DNA of 49,640 bases from Bacillota bacterium (GTDB lineage: Bacteria; Bacillota; Clostridia; Christensenellales; Aristaeellaceae), in the NCBI GenBank assembly GCA_023416585.1, contig JAEZHM010000061.1:1-49640 (forward strand). Reading direction: 5' to 3'. The notes under the pieces were generated by a model, which was given only the letters and a program-made list of their open reading frames with translations, had not been told where the DNA came from and ran no database searches. Every line of letters begins with the position of its first letter. The first letter of the stretch is position 1. Both the position numbers and the translations under genes were made by a program. Positions 33,779 through 42,786 of the stretch are shown here, piece by piece.

Positions 33779-36700
33779 CTATATCTCAATATTCCCCTCG
33801 AAATCCTTTTGCGCATCCCCGGTCATCCAGATACCCTCTTCATCATAGCGAATCACCAATTCCCCGCCGATCAGCCGCAGGGAGATATCTGTATCCCTGT
33901 CTGCCAAGCCGCTGCGCACCGCTGCAGCAGCCACGGCGCAGGCTCCCGTGCCGCAGGCCCAGGTTTCCCCTATGCCCCGTTCCCATACACGCATTTTCAG
34001 TGTATTGCGGTCGATCACCTGGGCAAAGGAAATATTCGCCCGCTGGGGAAAAAGCGGATCGTTTTCCATGGCGGGCCCTATCGTTTCAATGTCTATTTGA
34101 TCCACATCCTTAACAAAGATCACGCAGTGGGGGTTGCCCATGGAAAGGCACGTGATCTCCCACTCACCGCCTGCCAGCATCACCTTTTGGCGTATGACCT
34201 CACCTTCAAGCCGCACCGGCACCCGCTTAGGCGAAAAATCCGGCTGTCCCATCTTCACGCAGGCAGAGTATACCGTGTCCTCCCTAACATAAAGCTTAAG
34301 CGACTTAAGTCCGCCGCCAGTCTCCAGCGTGATCAAATCCTTGCGTACCCGACCCGATTCATACAGATATTTCCCCACGCAGCGCATGGCGTTGCCGGCC
34401 ACTTGCCCTTCGCTGCCGTCGGCATTGAACATGCGCATCATGGCATCTGCTTTGTTGGATGGCAGGATCAAAACGATACCGTCTCCGCCAATGCCCTTGC
34501 GGCGGCTGGCAACACGTACGCTCAAAGATTCCGGGCTCAAAATCTCCTGCTCAAAGCAGTCAAAATAAATGTAATCGTTGCCTGTGGCACGCATTTTGAT
34601 AAAGTGCAGCTTCTCCCTGGTTTTGCGCATGTGGTTCATGTCCACCAGTTCCATGCTTTCCTCCGAATACCGGGAGGCAAGGGAATTGGCCAGAGCATTT
34701 GCCGTATCCATGCTGGTGAATACTGGAATAGCCCGTTCCACTGCCTTACGCCTAAGCTTCACGCTTGTTTTGGTGGGAAAGCGACCCTTGCTGGAGGTGG
34801 ATATCACGATATGCACATACCCCTGATCCAATAATGCGTCTGTATCCTCACGCTTCACTTCCATCGCTTTCAAGCCGGCTTCCTTAAGCGCCATGCATGT
34901 TCCGGGTGTTGCATACAACGTAAAACCCAATGCCGCAAACTTGCGGGCCGTCTCCGTCGCTTCCCGCTTGTCGCTATCCCTCACGGTCAAAAGCAGGCCG
35001 CCCGTTTTCCTCATCTTGTAACCCGCGCCGATGAGCCCCTTGAAAAGCGCCTCCTCCAGCGTTCGGCCCACGCCCAACACTTCACCGGTGGATTTCATTT
35101 CCGGGCCCAGGTGTGTATCCACATCCGCCAGCTTTTCAAAGGAAAAGGTAGGCACCTTTACCGCGTAATAGGGCGCCTGGCGGTAAAGGCCGGTACCGTA
35201 GCCCATATTTAACAGCTTTTCTCCAAGCATGCAGCGTACCGCCAGGTCCACTGCGGGAAGACCCGTTACCTTGCTTATATAGGGCACCGTGCGGGAAGCC
35301 CTGGGATTGGCCTCGATCACATACACCTGATTGTGATGGATGACGTACTGGATGTTGATGAGTCCCACTGTTTTCATTTCCACGGCCAGCGATTTTGTAG
35401 CCTCCAGCAGCCGCTGGATCAGCGCGCCGTTCAAATTCCAGGCGGGGTATACCGCAATGGAGTCACCGGAATGCACGCCTGCTCTCTCGATGTGCTCCAT
35501 GATGCCAGGGATCAGCACATCCGTGCCGTCGCAGATGGCATCCACCTCTACCTCCACACCCAGCAGGTACTGGTCGATGAGGATTGGATTCTCAATCCCT
35601 TGTGCAAGAATGATTTGCATATATTCACGGATATCGTCCTCGGTGAAAGCGATGATCATGTTTTGACCGCCCAGCACATAGGAGGGACGCATGAGTACAG
35701 GATAACCCAGCCGCTCAGCGGCCGTGATTGCCTCCTCAAGTGTCCGTACGGTACAGCCCGCGGGCCGCCGGATACGCACTTTCTCCAGAATCTCATCAAA
35801 CCGCTTACGGTCCTCCGCCGCGTCAATACCGTCCGCGCTTGTGCCAAGAATAGGAATCCCGGAACGGGAAAGAAAATTTGTTAATTTGATCGCCGTCTGG
35901 CCTCCGAAAGCCACTACTACGCCCATGGGCTTTTCGGTCTTAAGTACGCCCATCACATCTTCCGGGGTAAGGGGCTCAAAATATAGCCGGTCTGCGGTGT
36001 CAAAATCTGTGGATACGGTCTCCGGGTTGTTGTTGATCATCACCACATCGAAGCCGTGCTGTTTCAGCGTCCATACGCAATGAACGGAAGCGTAATCGAA
36101 CTCAATGCCTTGGCCGATGCGGATAGGTCCGGAACCCAGAACCGCTACGCAGGGTTTTTTTTCGTTCCTTAAGGCAATGAATTCCTCCGCTTCGTTTTGT
36201 TCGTCGTATGTGGCGTAGAAGTAAGGCGTCTGCGCCTCGAATTCCGCTGCGCATGTATCCACCATCTTGTATACGGGAAGACGTGGATATGGGATTTCAC
36301 ACCCGCTTAAGCGGTTGATGGCCGCGTCCGGGAAGCCTAACTTTTTTGCCTGAAGATAGGTTTCTTCCTTCAGATTCCCTTGTGACAGCAGCTTTTCCAT
36401 ATTCAGCAGATTTTGAACCTTATGCAGGAAGAACAGATCGATTTGCGTGATCTGATTTATTTCTTCCAGGGAAACGCCCCTATCCATCGCCTCATACAAA
36501 GCGAATAGACGCTCGTCGGTACACTCACCGATAAAAGCCATCAATTTTTCCGTGGAAAGGTTCTTAAGCTTTTTCATGTGAAGCGTATCCTGGGCGATCT
36601 CCGCACCTCGGACAGCCTTCATAAGTGCCTGTTCAAAACAGGTGCCGATGGCCATTACTTCGCCGGTAGCCTTCATCTGCGTACCCAAAGTGCGGCGTCC

Positions 36701-37801
36701 ATACACAAACTTGTCAAAAGGCCACTTGGGCAGCTTCACTACTACGTAATCCAGCGCAGGCTCAAAGCAGGCGCACGTTTTGCCCGTGACAGCGTTCTTG
36801 ATTTCATCCAGCGTATAACCGATGGCGATCTGCGCCGATACCTTTGCAATGGGGTAACCCGTTGCCTTGGAAGCCAGCGCGGAGGAACGGGAAACACGGG
36901 GATTGACCTCGATCACGGCATACTCAAAGCTGTCAGGGCGCAGTGCAAACTGGCAGTTGCAGCCGCCTTCCACCTTGAGTGCGCTGATAATGTCCAGCGC
37001 TGCACGGCGCAGCATTTGAAATTCCTTGTCTGCAAGGGTCAGAGCCGGCGCCGCCACAATGCTGTCTCCCGTATGGATGCCCACCGGATCGAAGTTTTCC
37101 ATGCTGCATACTGCCACCACATTTCCCGCGGCGTCGCGCATGACCTCAAACTCGATTTCCTTCCAGCCGGAAATACACTTCTCCACCAATATCTGCCCTA
37201 TGGGCGACATACGAAGGCCGTTTCCGGCGATCTCTTTCAGTGCTTTCTCATCCACAGCAATGCCGCCGCCGCTGCCGCCCAACGTATAGGCGGGGCGTAC
37301 GATCACCGGATAGCCGATCTCGATTGCAAATTCCAGTGCATCCTCCACTTTAGTCACAACCTTGGAAGGTATCACCGGCTGGCCGATGGAAATCATCGTT
37401 TCCTTGAACTGTTGGCGGTCCTCCGCCTTTTCAATGGTGTCCCGGCTGGCGCCAAGCAGCTTTACGCCGTGATCGCTCAAAAAACCTTCCTTGTCCAATT
37501 GCATGGACAATGTAAGCCCGCTTTGCCCGCCCAGGGTGGAAAGCAGGCTATCGGGCTTTTCTTTGATAATGATACGCCGGATGGTTTCCAGCGTAAGAGG
37601 CTCAATGTACACCTTGGTTGCCATAGCCTGATCGGTCATGATGGTGGCGGGATTAGGGTTGACGAGAATCACTTCCAGCCCCGCCTCTTTTAACGCCCGG
37701 CAGGCTTGGGAACCGGCATAGTCAAACTCCGCCGCCTGCCCTATGACGATTGGGCCGGAGCCAATGATCAGCACCCGCCGGATATCAGGATTCAGCGGCA
37801 T
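33779..37801 (-). CDS. carB: Carbamoyl-phosphate synthase large subunit fused to a diaminopimelate epimerase domain
   Basis: 1340 residues in one open frame. Residues 1-1064 are a complete CarB: two ATP-grasp halves (GSGPIVIGQAAEFDYAGSQA and GSGPIRIGQGIEFDYASVH mark their starts), the oligomerisation domain between, and the C-terminal allosteric (MGS-like) domain ending about 1060. Residues 1065-1340 are full-length DapF-like: MRATGNDYIYFD, NADGSEG, MGNPHCV, GETWACGTGACA. In the first catalytic motif Ala1135 replaces Cys (QVAGNAMRC rather than CGN), while Cys1283 of the second is kept. GGAGG lies five bases before an internal ATG (34654, residue 1050), so a separate DapF-like product is possible. 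CarB makes carbamoyl phosphate with CarA, whose gene overlaps by 17 bases. Confidence 0.95.
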   Translation of the reverse strand: MPLNPDIRRVLIIGSGPIVIGQAAEFDYAGSQACRALKEAGLEVILVNPNPATIMTDQAMATKVYIEPLTLETIRRIIIKEKPDSLLSTLGGQSGLTLSMQLDKEGFLSDHGVKLLGASRDTIEKAEDRQQFKETMISIGQPVIPSKVVTKVEDALEFAIEIGYPVIVRPAYTLGGSGGGIAVDEKALKEIAGNGLRMSPIGQILVEKCISGWKEIEFEVMRDAAGNVVAVCSMENFDPVGIHTGDSIVAAPALTLADKEFQMLRRAALDIISALKVEGGCNCQFALRPDSFEYAVIEVNPRVSRSSALASKATGYPIAKVSAQIAIGYTLDEIKNAVTGKTCACFEPALDYVVVKLPKWPFDKFVYGRRTLGTQMKATGEVMAIGTCFEQALMKAVRGAEIAQDTLHMKKLKNLSTEKLMAFIGECTDERLFALYEAMDRGVSLEEINQITQIDLFFLHKVQNLLNMEKLLSQGNLKEETYLQAKKLGFPDAAINRLSGCEIPYPRLPVYKMVDTCAAEFEAQTPYFYATYDEQNEAEEFIALRNEKKPCVAVLGSGPIRIGQGIEFDYASVHCVWTLKQHGFDVVMINNNPETVSTDFDTADRLYFEPLTPEDVMGVLKTEKPMGVVVAFGGQTAIKLTNFLSRSGIPILGTSADGIDAAEDRKRFDEILEKVRIRRPAGCTVRTLEEAITAAERLGYPVLMRPSYVLGGQNMIIAFTEDDIREYMQIILAQGIENPILIDQYLLGVEVEVDAICDGTDVLIPGIMEHIERAGVHSGDSIAVYPAWNLNGALIQRLLEATKSLAVEMKTVGLINIQYVIHHNQVYVIEANPRASRTVPYISKVTGLPAVDLAVRCMLGEKLLNMGYGTGLYRQAPYYAVKVPTFSFEKLADVDTHLGPEMKSTGEVLGVGRTLEEALFKGLIGAGYKMRKTGGLLLTVRDSDKREATETARKFAALGFTLYATPGTCMALKEAGLKAMEVKREDTDALLDQGYVHIVISTSSKGRFPTKTSVKLRRKAVERAIPVFTSMDTANALANSLASRYSEESMELVDMNHMRKTREKLHFIKMRATGNDYIYFDCFEQEILSPESLSVRVASRRKGIGGDGIVLILPSNKADAMMRMFNADGSEGQVAGNAMRCVGKYLYESGRVRKDLITLETGGGLKSLKLYVREDTVYSACVKMGQPDFSPKRVPVRLEGEVIRQKVMLAGGEWEITCLSMGNPHCVIFVKDVDQIDIETIGPAMENDPLFPQRANISFAQVIDRNTLKMRVWERGIGETWACGTGACAVAAAAVRSGLADRDTDISLRLIGGELVIRYDEEGIWMTGDAQKDFEGNIEI

Positions 37802-38876
37802 TATTTATCCCCCCCATCAGCTTTATAAAGCGGTCGAACAAAAAGCGGGTATCCAGCGGGCCGCAGGCAGCCTCCGGATGGAACTGCACGGAAAAGGCCG
37901 GAATATCCAAATAATCGATACCCTCACAGGTGAAATCATTGCCGTTTTCATAACGCATACTGCTGCCCTTGGGAAGATGATTCACCGATACGGCATAGCC
38001 ATGGTTCTGGCTGGACATATACATACGGCCCGTTTGAAGGTCCTTCACAGGCTGATTACCGCCCCGGTGGCCGTATTTCAGCTTTTCCGTCTGCCCACCC
38101 CGTGCCAGGGCCAGCAATTGATGCCCAAGGCAAATGCCGAAGATAGGAATTTCCTTTTCGCACAGCTTCTGAAGTTCACCAATAATGCCTTTATTGTCTG
38201 CCGGGTCGCCGGGACCGTTGGAAAGCATCAATCCATCTGGTTTGTAATACAATACTTCTTCCGCAGAAGCAAATGAAGGAACTGTGATTACTTCACACCT
38301 ACGTGAAATAAGATTTCTTCCAATGCTGCCCTTTGCCCCGTAATCCATCAAGACCACGCGGAATTTTGCTTCCTTAGGCGTTTCCTTTTCCACACCAGTG
38401 CAAGTCACATCCTCCACCCGGGGTGCAGCCCAAGTCTTCATGGATTGCACCCTGCTATCGGTATATGACGGCTTATCATGAAGCAGCATGGCGTTCATCA
38501 CACCCTTTTGACGGATCACTTTCGTCAATGCTCTTGTATCCAGGTCATATAAACCTGGAATGCCGGCTGACTTCAAAAAATCATCCAGCGTGCCCTGACA
38601 GCGGAAATTGCTGGGGGCTTGGCACCACTCCCTCACGATGTAAGCAGACAACCGCGGCCCCTTACTTTCAAAATCCTCGGGGATCACTCCATAATTTCCG
38701 ATCATAGGGAAGGTTTGAACCACCATCTGGCCATAATAGCTTGGATCCGTCAACGTCTCCAAATAGCCCGTCATATTCGTCGTAAACACAAGTTCCCCCG
38801 ACGCTTCCTTTTTTGCGCCGAAGGTTTTTCCCTCAAAAATCTGTCCGTTTTCCAGCAGCAGATAGCCTCTTTCCAT
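37785..38876 (-). CDS. carA: Carbamoyl-phosphate synthase small (glutaminase) subunit
   Basis: 363 residues. N-terminal CarA domain (GYLLLENGQIFEGKTFG, FTTNMTGYLETLTDPSY) then class I glutamine amidotransferase with the nucleophile in FGICLGHQLLALA and His/Glu in VQFHPEAACGP. It supplies ammonia to CarB for arginine and pyrimidine synthesis. GGAGGG before ATG. The end overlaps carB. ARG-box-like palindromes over its promoter suggest arginine repression. Confidence 0.97.
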   Translation of the reverse strand: MERGYLLLENGQIFEGKTFGAKKEASGELVFTTNMTGYLETLTDPSYYGQMVVQTFPMIGNYGVIPEDFESKGPRLSAYIVREWCQAPSNFRCQGTLDDFLKSAGIPGLYDLDTRALTKVIRQKGVMNAMLLHDKPSYTDSRVQSMKTWAAPRVEDVTCTGVEKETPKEAKFRVVLMDYGAKGSIGRNLISRRCEVITVPSFASAEEVLYYKPDGLMLSNGPGDPADNKGIIGELQKLCEKEIPIFGICLGHQLLALARGGQTEKLKYGHRGGNQPVKDLQTGRMYMSSQNHGYAVSVNHLPKGSSMRYENGNDFTCEGIDYLDIPAFSVQFHPEAACGPLDTRFLFDRFIKLMGGINNAAES

Positions 38877-38912
38877 AAAATCATCCCTCCTTCATCCAAT
38901 CATCCAGGGATT

Positions 38913-38947
38913 TGTATTATTATACATCGTTAGTTATATATATTCAA
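38913..38947 (-). promoter_or_regulatory. carAB promoter covered by two ARG-box-like sites
   Basis: Minus strand TTGAAT (38942-38947), 17 bases, TATAAT (38919-38924). TGTATTATTATACA (38913-38926) is a perfect palindrome fitting the ArgR/AhrC core TGnATnnnnATnCA, and GTTATATATATTCA (38933-38946) fits it on one side. The two are offset by 20 bases, as for tandem 18-base ARG boxes with a 2-base gap. Confidence 0.65.
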
Positions 38948-39139
38948 TAGCGTGTGGAATTATTTCATGTTGAAAATCAATTCACTTTAGAAGGTTTCGA
39001 GATTAAAATCCTTTGACTATTATTGTCGAAACACTTGAGTTAGCTGGAATTTGACCTTATGATTAGGCTGCCTGTGGGTTTCCTTAGCGAAGAAAGCATC
39101 AAATTTTCTACGTTTACAAAAAGTGGAGGAGGCAAGAGT

Positions 39140-39847
39140 ATGAATAAGAAGTATCGTGATGTCCTGGTCTTGCTGGTTCTGTTCACCGCTTGTCTCACAC
39201 TATTGCTACCGGCGGGTTCTCTTGCCGCAGCTGTAAAGGTTGCGCCAGGTGTTTCTGATGTCCCGGCATCGTTCATTAATGACCTCAAGCAGGAATATGG
39301 TTCTGCTGATGTCGTTGTCACGATCCTGGAATGGGGCTTAAGGCCTGGCAGGATATTGGGAGATGAAAAGCTGATGGGAGATGAGGCTGAACTTGCTAAA
39401 GCGGCCGGCAATGAAGCCGATTCAAGCATAGTTATCCAATCCAACACTTATTCATATTCTGATGTCATAAAGACGACAAAGGAGACCGATGTTCTTGAAA
39501 AAAGCGCATTCATTTGCTCTGTCGCTAAAGGGGAACAAAATGCCACCTTAGTTACAACATTTAAGGAAAGTATCTCAGGAAGCGCATCTGGCGGAATCCC
39601 TATAGCCAAGCTTGGAATAACCGCCACCTTGGAGTATACGGTCTGCCCTGAGAGAATATTCTATGGGCCAGATGAGGATTCGCCATACAATTCCCGTGAA
39701 TTCCGCGTGATGTTCTATGTCGACAATGGGTCATATTCCGCTACGAGAACTCGTGCAACCCTGCCTCAAACCGTCGATTATATTATTGGAAACTGGACTG
39801 ACCCAAGCTGCTGGTGTTCATACAGCGTAGACAGGTTGATCGAGTGA
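39140..39847 (+). CDS. Secreted protein of unknown function
   Basis: 235 residues, ATG with GGAGG about ten bases upstream; the longer frame from 39059 lacks a site. A signal peptide occupies residues 1-32 (VLVLLVLFTACLTLLLPAGSLAAA). The mature part is Ser/Thr-rich with alternating strands (SSIVIQSNTYSYSDVIKTTKETDVLEK style) and four Cys, two in the tail SCWC. No family recognised. A 6-base inverted repeat (TTTCGA/TCGAAA) lies about 110-140 bases upstream. Flanking genes give no functional hint; codon use looks slightly more AT-rich than the neighbours. Confidence 0.75.
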   Translation: MNKKYRDVLVLLVLFTACLTLLLPAGSLAAAVKVAPGVSDVPASFINDLKQEYGSADVVVTILEWGLRPGRILGDEKLMGDEAELAKAAGNEADSSIVIQSNTYSYSDVIKTTKETDVLEKSAFICSVAKGEQNATLVTTFKESISGSASGGIPIAKLGITATLEYTVCPERIFYGPDEDSPYNSREFRVMFYVDNGSYSATRTRATLPQTVDYIIGNWTDPSCWCSYSVDRLIE

Positions 39848-39869
39848 ACCGGTTGGCTTCTCCCTATAG

Positions 39870-39927
39870 CGAAAACAAAAAAAGAAGGGGCTGTTGCAGT
39901 AATAGAAACTGAAGCAGCCTCATTCTT
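39870..39927 (-). terminator. Terminator of the ilvE-HAD operon (long imperfect hairpin)
   Basis: AAAGAA-GGGGCTG-TTGCAGT pairs with ACTG-AAGCAGCCTC-ATTCTTT with small internal loops; the minus strand then runs TTTTTTTGTTTT. The plus strand may also use it for the secreted protein gene. Confidence 0.7.
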
Positions 39928-39962
39928 TACGATTATACCGGCAATTAGCTTTCTTTTGCGGT

Positions 39963-40805
39963 TTATATACCTATTCCAAGCGCGAACCGCCGGATGGCCT
40001 TGGCCACGCCTGCGTTTTTATTGTCATCTGTTTCAAACTCTGCCGCGGCCCTTGCGCCTTCTGACGCATTGCCCATGACCACACCGTATCCTGCCCACTT
40101 TAGCATTGGGATGTCGTTATCATTGTCACCTATCGCCATTACCTGGCTTTGTTCTATATGCAGCCTTTGCGAAAGCAAGGCCAAAGCTGTTCCTTTGTGT
40201 ACATCTCTTGGCATGATTTCAATGTTGTTGATCCAGGAACTGGTAACTTCCACTCCTGGAATTTGCTCTATCTGCTCTCTGATGCGTGCAAGCCTTGCTG
40301 GGTCGTCCCTGTCGATATACACGATCTTGTTGGTACCCTGCTGCCGCTGCGCAAGGATGCCTTCCATGCCATAGGTATATACAAGTTGGCCTTTCCGTTT
40401 TAAGTTCGTACCCCACTGCTCCAGTTCCTTTCCGGTGGCAAAAGGACGGCTGATGGCGACATGGCTTCGTCCGAAGGCGGAATAGGTAACATGTTCTGAT
40501 TCCAGGATAGTAATACATTTTTCCACATCAGCATCAGCCATATATTGCATAAGGATAGCATCGCCATGAGGCTTATCAAGACAATAGCCGCCGTTTAAGC
40601 CTAGCACGAAACAATCCATAAATCCCGCGTCTGAGATGAAGCAGCTGATATCCTCCGGCACACGGCCGCTGACGATGGCCAGGCGGATGCCCGCATTTGA
40701 CGCTTCCCGCATGGCCAGAATGTTTTCTTCAGGTATCCGGCAGTCATCATTCAACAACGTTCCGTCCATATCCATGGCAATCAAACGCACCGGCAAGTTT
40801 TCCAT
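39963..40805 (-). CDS. Cof-type HAD hydrolase
   Basis: 280 residues; ATG chosen for AAGGAG seven bases upstream. HAD motifs: AMDMDGTLLN (nucleophile Asp), VSGR, an upstream-of-motif-IV Lys in HKGTAL, and GDNDNDIPML. The large C2 cap is of the Cof type, which acts on sugar phosphates, pyridoxal phosphate, FMN and similar. Substrate cannot be assigned. Last gene of the ilvE operon, 26 bases after the pseudouridine synthase. Confidence 0.93.
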   Translation of the reverse strand: MENLPVRLIAMDMDGTLLNDDCRIPEENILAMREASNAGIRLAIVSGRVPEDISCFISDAGFMDCFVLGLNGGYCLDKPHGDAILMQYMADADVEKCITILESEHVTYSAFGRSHVAISRPFATGKELEQWGTNLKRKGQLVYTYGMEGILAQRQQGTNKIVYIDRDDPARLARIREQIEQIPGVEVTSSWINNIEIMPRDVHKGTALALLSQRLHIEQSQVMAIGDNDNDIPMLKWAGYGVVMGNASEGARAAAEFETDDNKNAGVAKAIRRFALGIGI

Positions 40806-40831
40806 AATAATCTCCTTAAGTATAATAAATA

Positions 40832-41701
40832 TCAAAACGGCGGAAGTATGGCAAACGTCCGTCCGTTAAGGTAAGCAAGCTCATCCTTGCCCGAAAGAGT
40901 GATAGAGGTTGCACAGAGCATAAGTCTTTTCACGCCCTGCTCTTTATTGAAAACCCGGTCACCGTAGGCGTCATCCCCAAGGATGGGATGTCCAATGTAA
41001 TTTAGATGGGCACGGATTTGATGGGTGCGTCCGGTGATCAAATCTACCTCCAGGCGGCACACACTGCCTGCTTCCAGCACCCGGTAGCCTGTAGTGATGG
41101 GCAGCGCCCCGGGAACGGAATGGTCAAGTACCTGCACATGGGCAGCCTTTGCGTCCTTCAGCAAAAATGCATGCAGCGTATCTTCCCAAGGCTTAGGTGT
41201 TCCCTTTACAAGACAGGTATATGTTTTCTTTATGGCACGTTCCTTGAATGCGCACGCCATGATTTCTTCCGCTTTCTCCGATTTTGCCAGAAGCAGCAGC
41301 CCGCTTGTTTGGTTATCCAACCGGTGGCATGCCATGGGCGGGAATGCATCCGGAATGTCTTTGCGAACATGGCTTAGCGCCAGGTCCTCCACTGTGGCCC
41401 CTCCGCCTGCATCGCCTTGTACGCTTATGTTCGCGGGCTTGTTGACGAGCAAAATGAAATCATCCTCATAAACAACATCCAGTGGCATGGCATCCTCTTT
41501 CTGTACGCCATACACCAAAACTTTCGCGCCGGGTATTGTCTGCACATCAGCCTTCACCCGCAAGCCGTCCATTTTTACGTCCCGACGGGAAAAAGCTTCC
41601 CGGATGGCCCAAGCGGGCAGTCCGGGAAGCGAACGCATCAGGTATTTATCCAGCCGCATGGGCGGAAGATTATCAGGAATCGAAAATTCCAGTAAAGCCA
41701 C
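40832..41701 (-). CDS. RluA-family pseudouridine synthase
   Basis: 289 residues. S4-like N-terminus (MRLDKYLMRSLPGLPAWAIREAFSRRDVKMDG), catalytic Asp in CHRLDNQTSGLLLLAK, then LVKGTPKPWEDTLHAFLLKD and LITGRTHQIRAHLNYIGHPILGD. It isomerises uridine in rRNA or tRNA; which site is not predictable here. Sixteen bases after the preceding unknown gene, same operon. Confidence 0.93.
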   Translation of the reverse strand: MALLEFSIPDNLPPMRLDKYLMRSLPGLPAWAIREAFSRRDVKMDGLRVKADVQTIPGAKVLVYGVQKEDAMPLDVVYEDDFILLVNKPANISVQGDAGGGATVEDLALSHVRKDIPDAFPPMACHRLDNQTSGLLLLAKSEKAEEIMACAFKERAIKKTYTCLVKGTPKPWEDTLHAFLLKDAKAAHVQVLDHSVPGALPITTGYRVLEAGSVCRLEVDLITGRTHQIRAHLNYIGHPILGDDAYGDRVFNKEQGVKRLMLCATSITLSGKDELAYLNGRTFAILPPF

Positions 41702-41717
41702 ATTTGCCTCCGCAAGA

Positions 41718-42761
41718 TCAATGCTTCAATGCTGCCTGCAGCCCGGCCCAGCGTGGCGTCTGTGCAGCAAGCTTCGAAAGGGCGCTGTACATAGCAGGGG
41801 TAGGAAGTACCCAAAGCATGGAAGATAGTACGCTTTCCATCTCCGGCAAAGAAACACCCTGTTTGGCCAGCATCCGCAAATCCTCCACCGCTTCATCGGG
41901 TGTATACTCCGGGCGGAGCGCGCCGCGCAGCACGCCAGACATTTCCTCACTGATGGCTACTTCCTCCGGAAAGATGCCGTTCATGCCGCCCAGCATCATC
42001 GTTTCCGAAAGCTCCATGGAAGTAATCCCTATGCTGCGCACCTGGCTCATCAAATGTTCCGGGTCGGCCAAGCCGGGATGGACGAGGATCATTTCTCCCT
42101 GCACATCTGTAGTATAATCAAACGTAGCCCTAAGATACCGCTGGGCGTAATCATAAGCTTCTGCGTCCATCTTTAGGCAGACCTCATGCAAAAAATGCAG
42201 TGTGGGCTGTTGGGCGTGCAGGAAACCGGCAATATACAAAAGCCCGTGCATAGTGGCGTCAAAGCGGAATACCTTTTCCCGTATCTCCGCGTGCTCAGGA
42301 CAGTTCATGGCCTCCAGCATGGGAATATGCAAAGCCTGAGGCAGATGCAAATAGATATGCTCGCTCTCCACGGTCAGCGTACACCATAGCCTTGCCACCA
42401 GTGCTTCTGCCGCGCCGGCCTCATCCCAGTCCAAAAGCTCCGTTTCGCCTTCAAACGTCAAGAGTCTCTCCAGCAGCATATGCTCCTTGACCGATACGAA
42501 GGAAACTTCCCTGGGAAGCCTGCGCAGAACCAGATCCTGTACTTCCTCCACCTGGTGCAGCCTGAAAAGATCGGGGTTTTCCATGGCATAATAGGATATA
42601 TCCCACAGATTTTGAATATCGGAAATGGTACAGCCAGAAAACAGCCCCATTTTGGGATAGCTGCTAAAGCGCTTTTCACACGCTTCCAGTTGCTTCTCGC
42701 GCAGCACACTCATTGTTTTTTCGCACCAGTTCAGGGCGCATACACTCTCTTCGCGCTGCAT
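41718..42761 (-). CDS. Protein of unknown function in the ilvE operon
   Basis: 347 residues; ATG with GGGAGG seven bases upstream. Apparently cytosolic, acidic and mainly helical, without signal peptide or membrane segment. Recurrent aromatic and His-rich stretches (LFSGCTISDIQNLWDISYYAME, HGLLYIAGFLHAQQPTLHFLHEV) are conserved-looking, but I cannot place them in a family. Gaps of 25 and 16 bases to ilvE and rluA make co-transcription near certain. Confidence 0.8.
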   Translation of the reverse strand: MQREESVCALNWCEKTMSVLREKQLEACEKRFSSYPKMGLFSGCTISDIQNLWDISYYAMENPDLFRLHQVEEVQDLVLRRLPREVSFVSVKEHMLLERLLTFEGETELLDWDEAGAAEALVARLWCTLTVESEHIYLHLPQALHIPMLEAMNCPEHAEIREKVFRFDATMHGLLYIAGFLHAQQPTLHFLHEVCLKMDAEAYDYAQRYLRATFDYTTDVQGEMILVHPGLADPEHLMSQVRSIGITSMELSETMMLGGMNGIFPEEVAISEEMSGVLRGALRPEYTPDEAVEDLRMLAKQGVSLPEMESVLSSMLWVLPTPAMYSALSKLAAQTPRWAGLQAALKH

Positions 42762-42786
42762 GGCCGAACCTCCCCATCCTATCCAC

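Noticed and set aside
33578..34834. 418-codon plus-strand frame opposite the DapF domain
   Set aside because: Shadow of carB-dapF with His/Pro-rich nonsense product and no initiation signal.
39879..39930. Imperfect inverted repeat as a miniature transposable element
   Set aside because: Position after converging genes and the T-tract on one side fit a terminator; no target-site duplication or second copy in the window.
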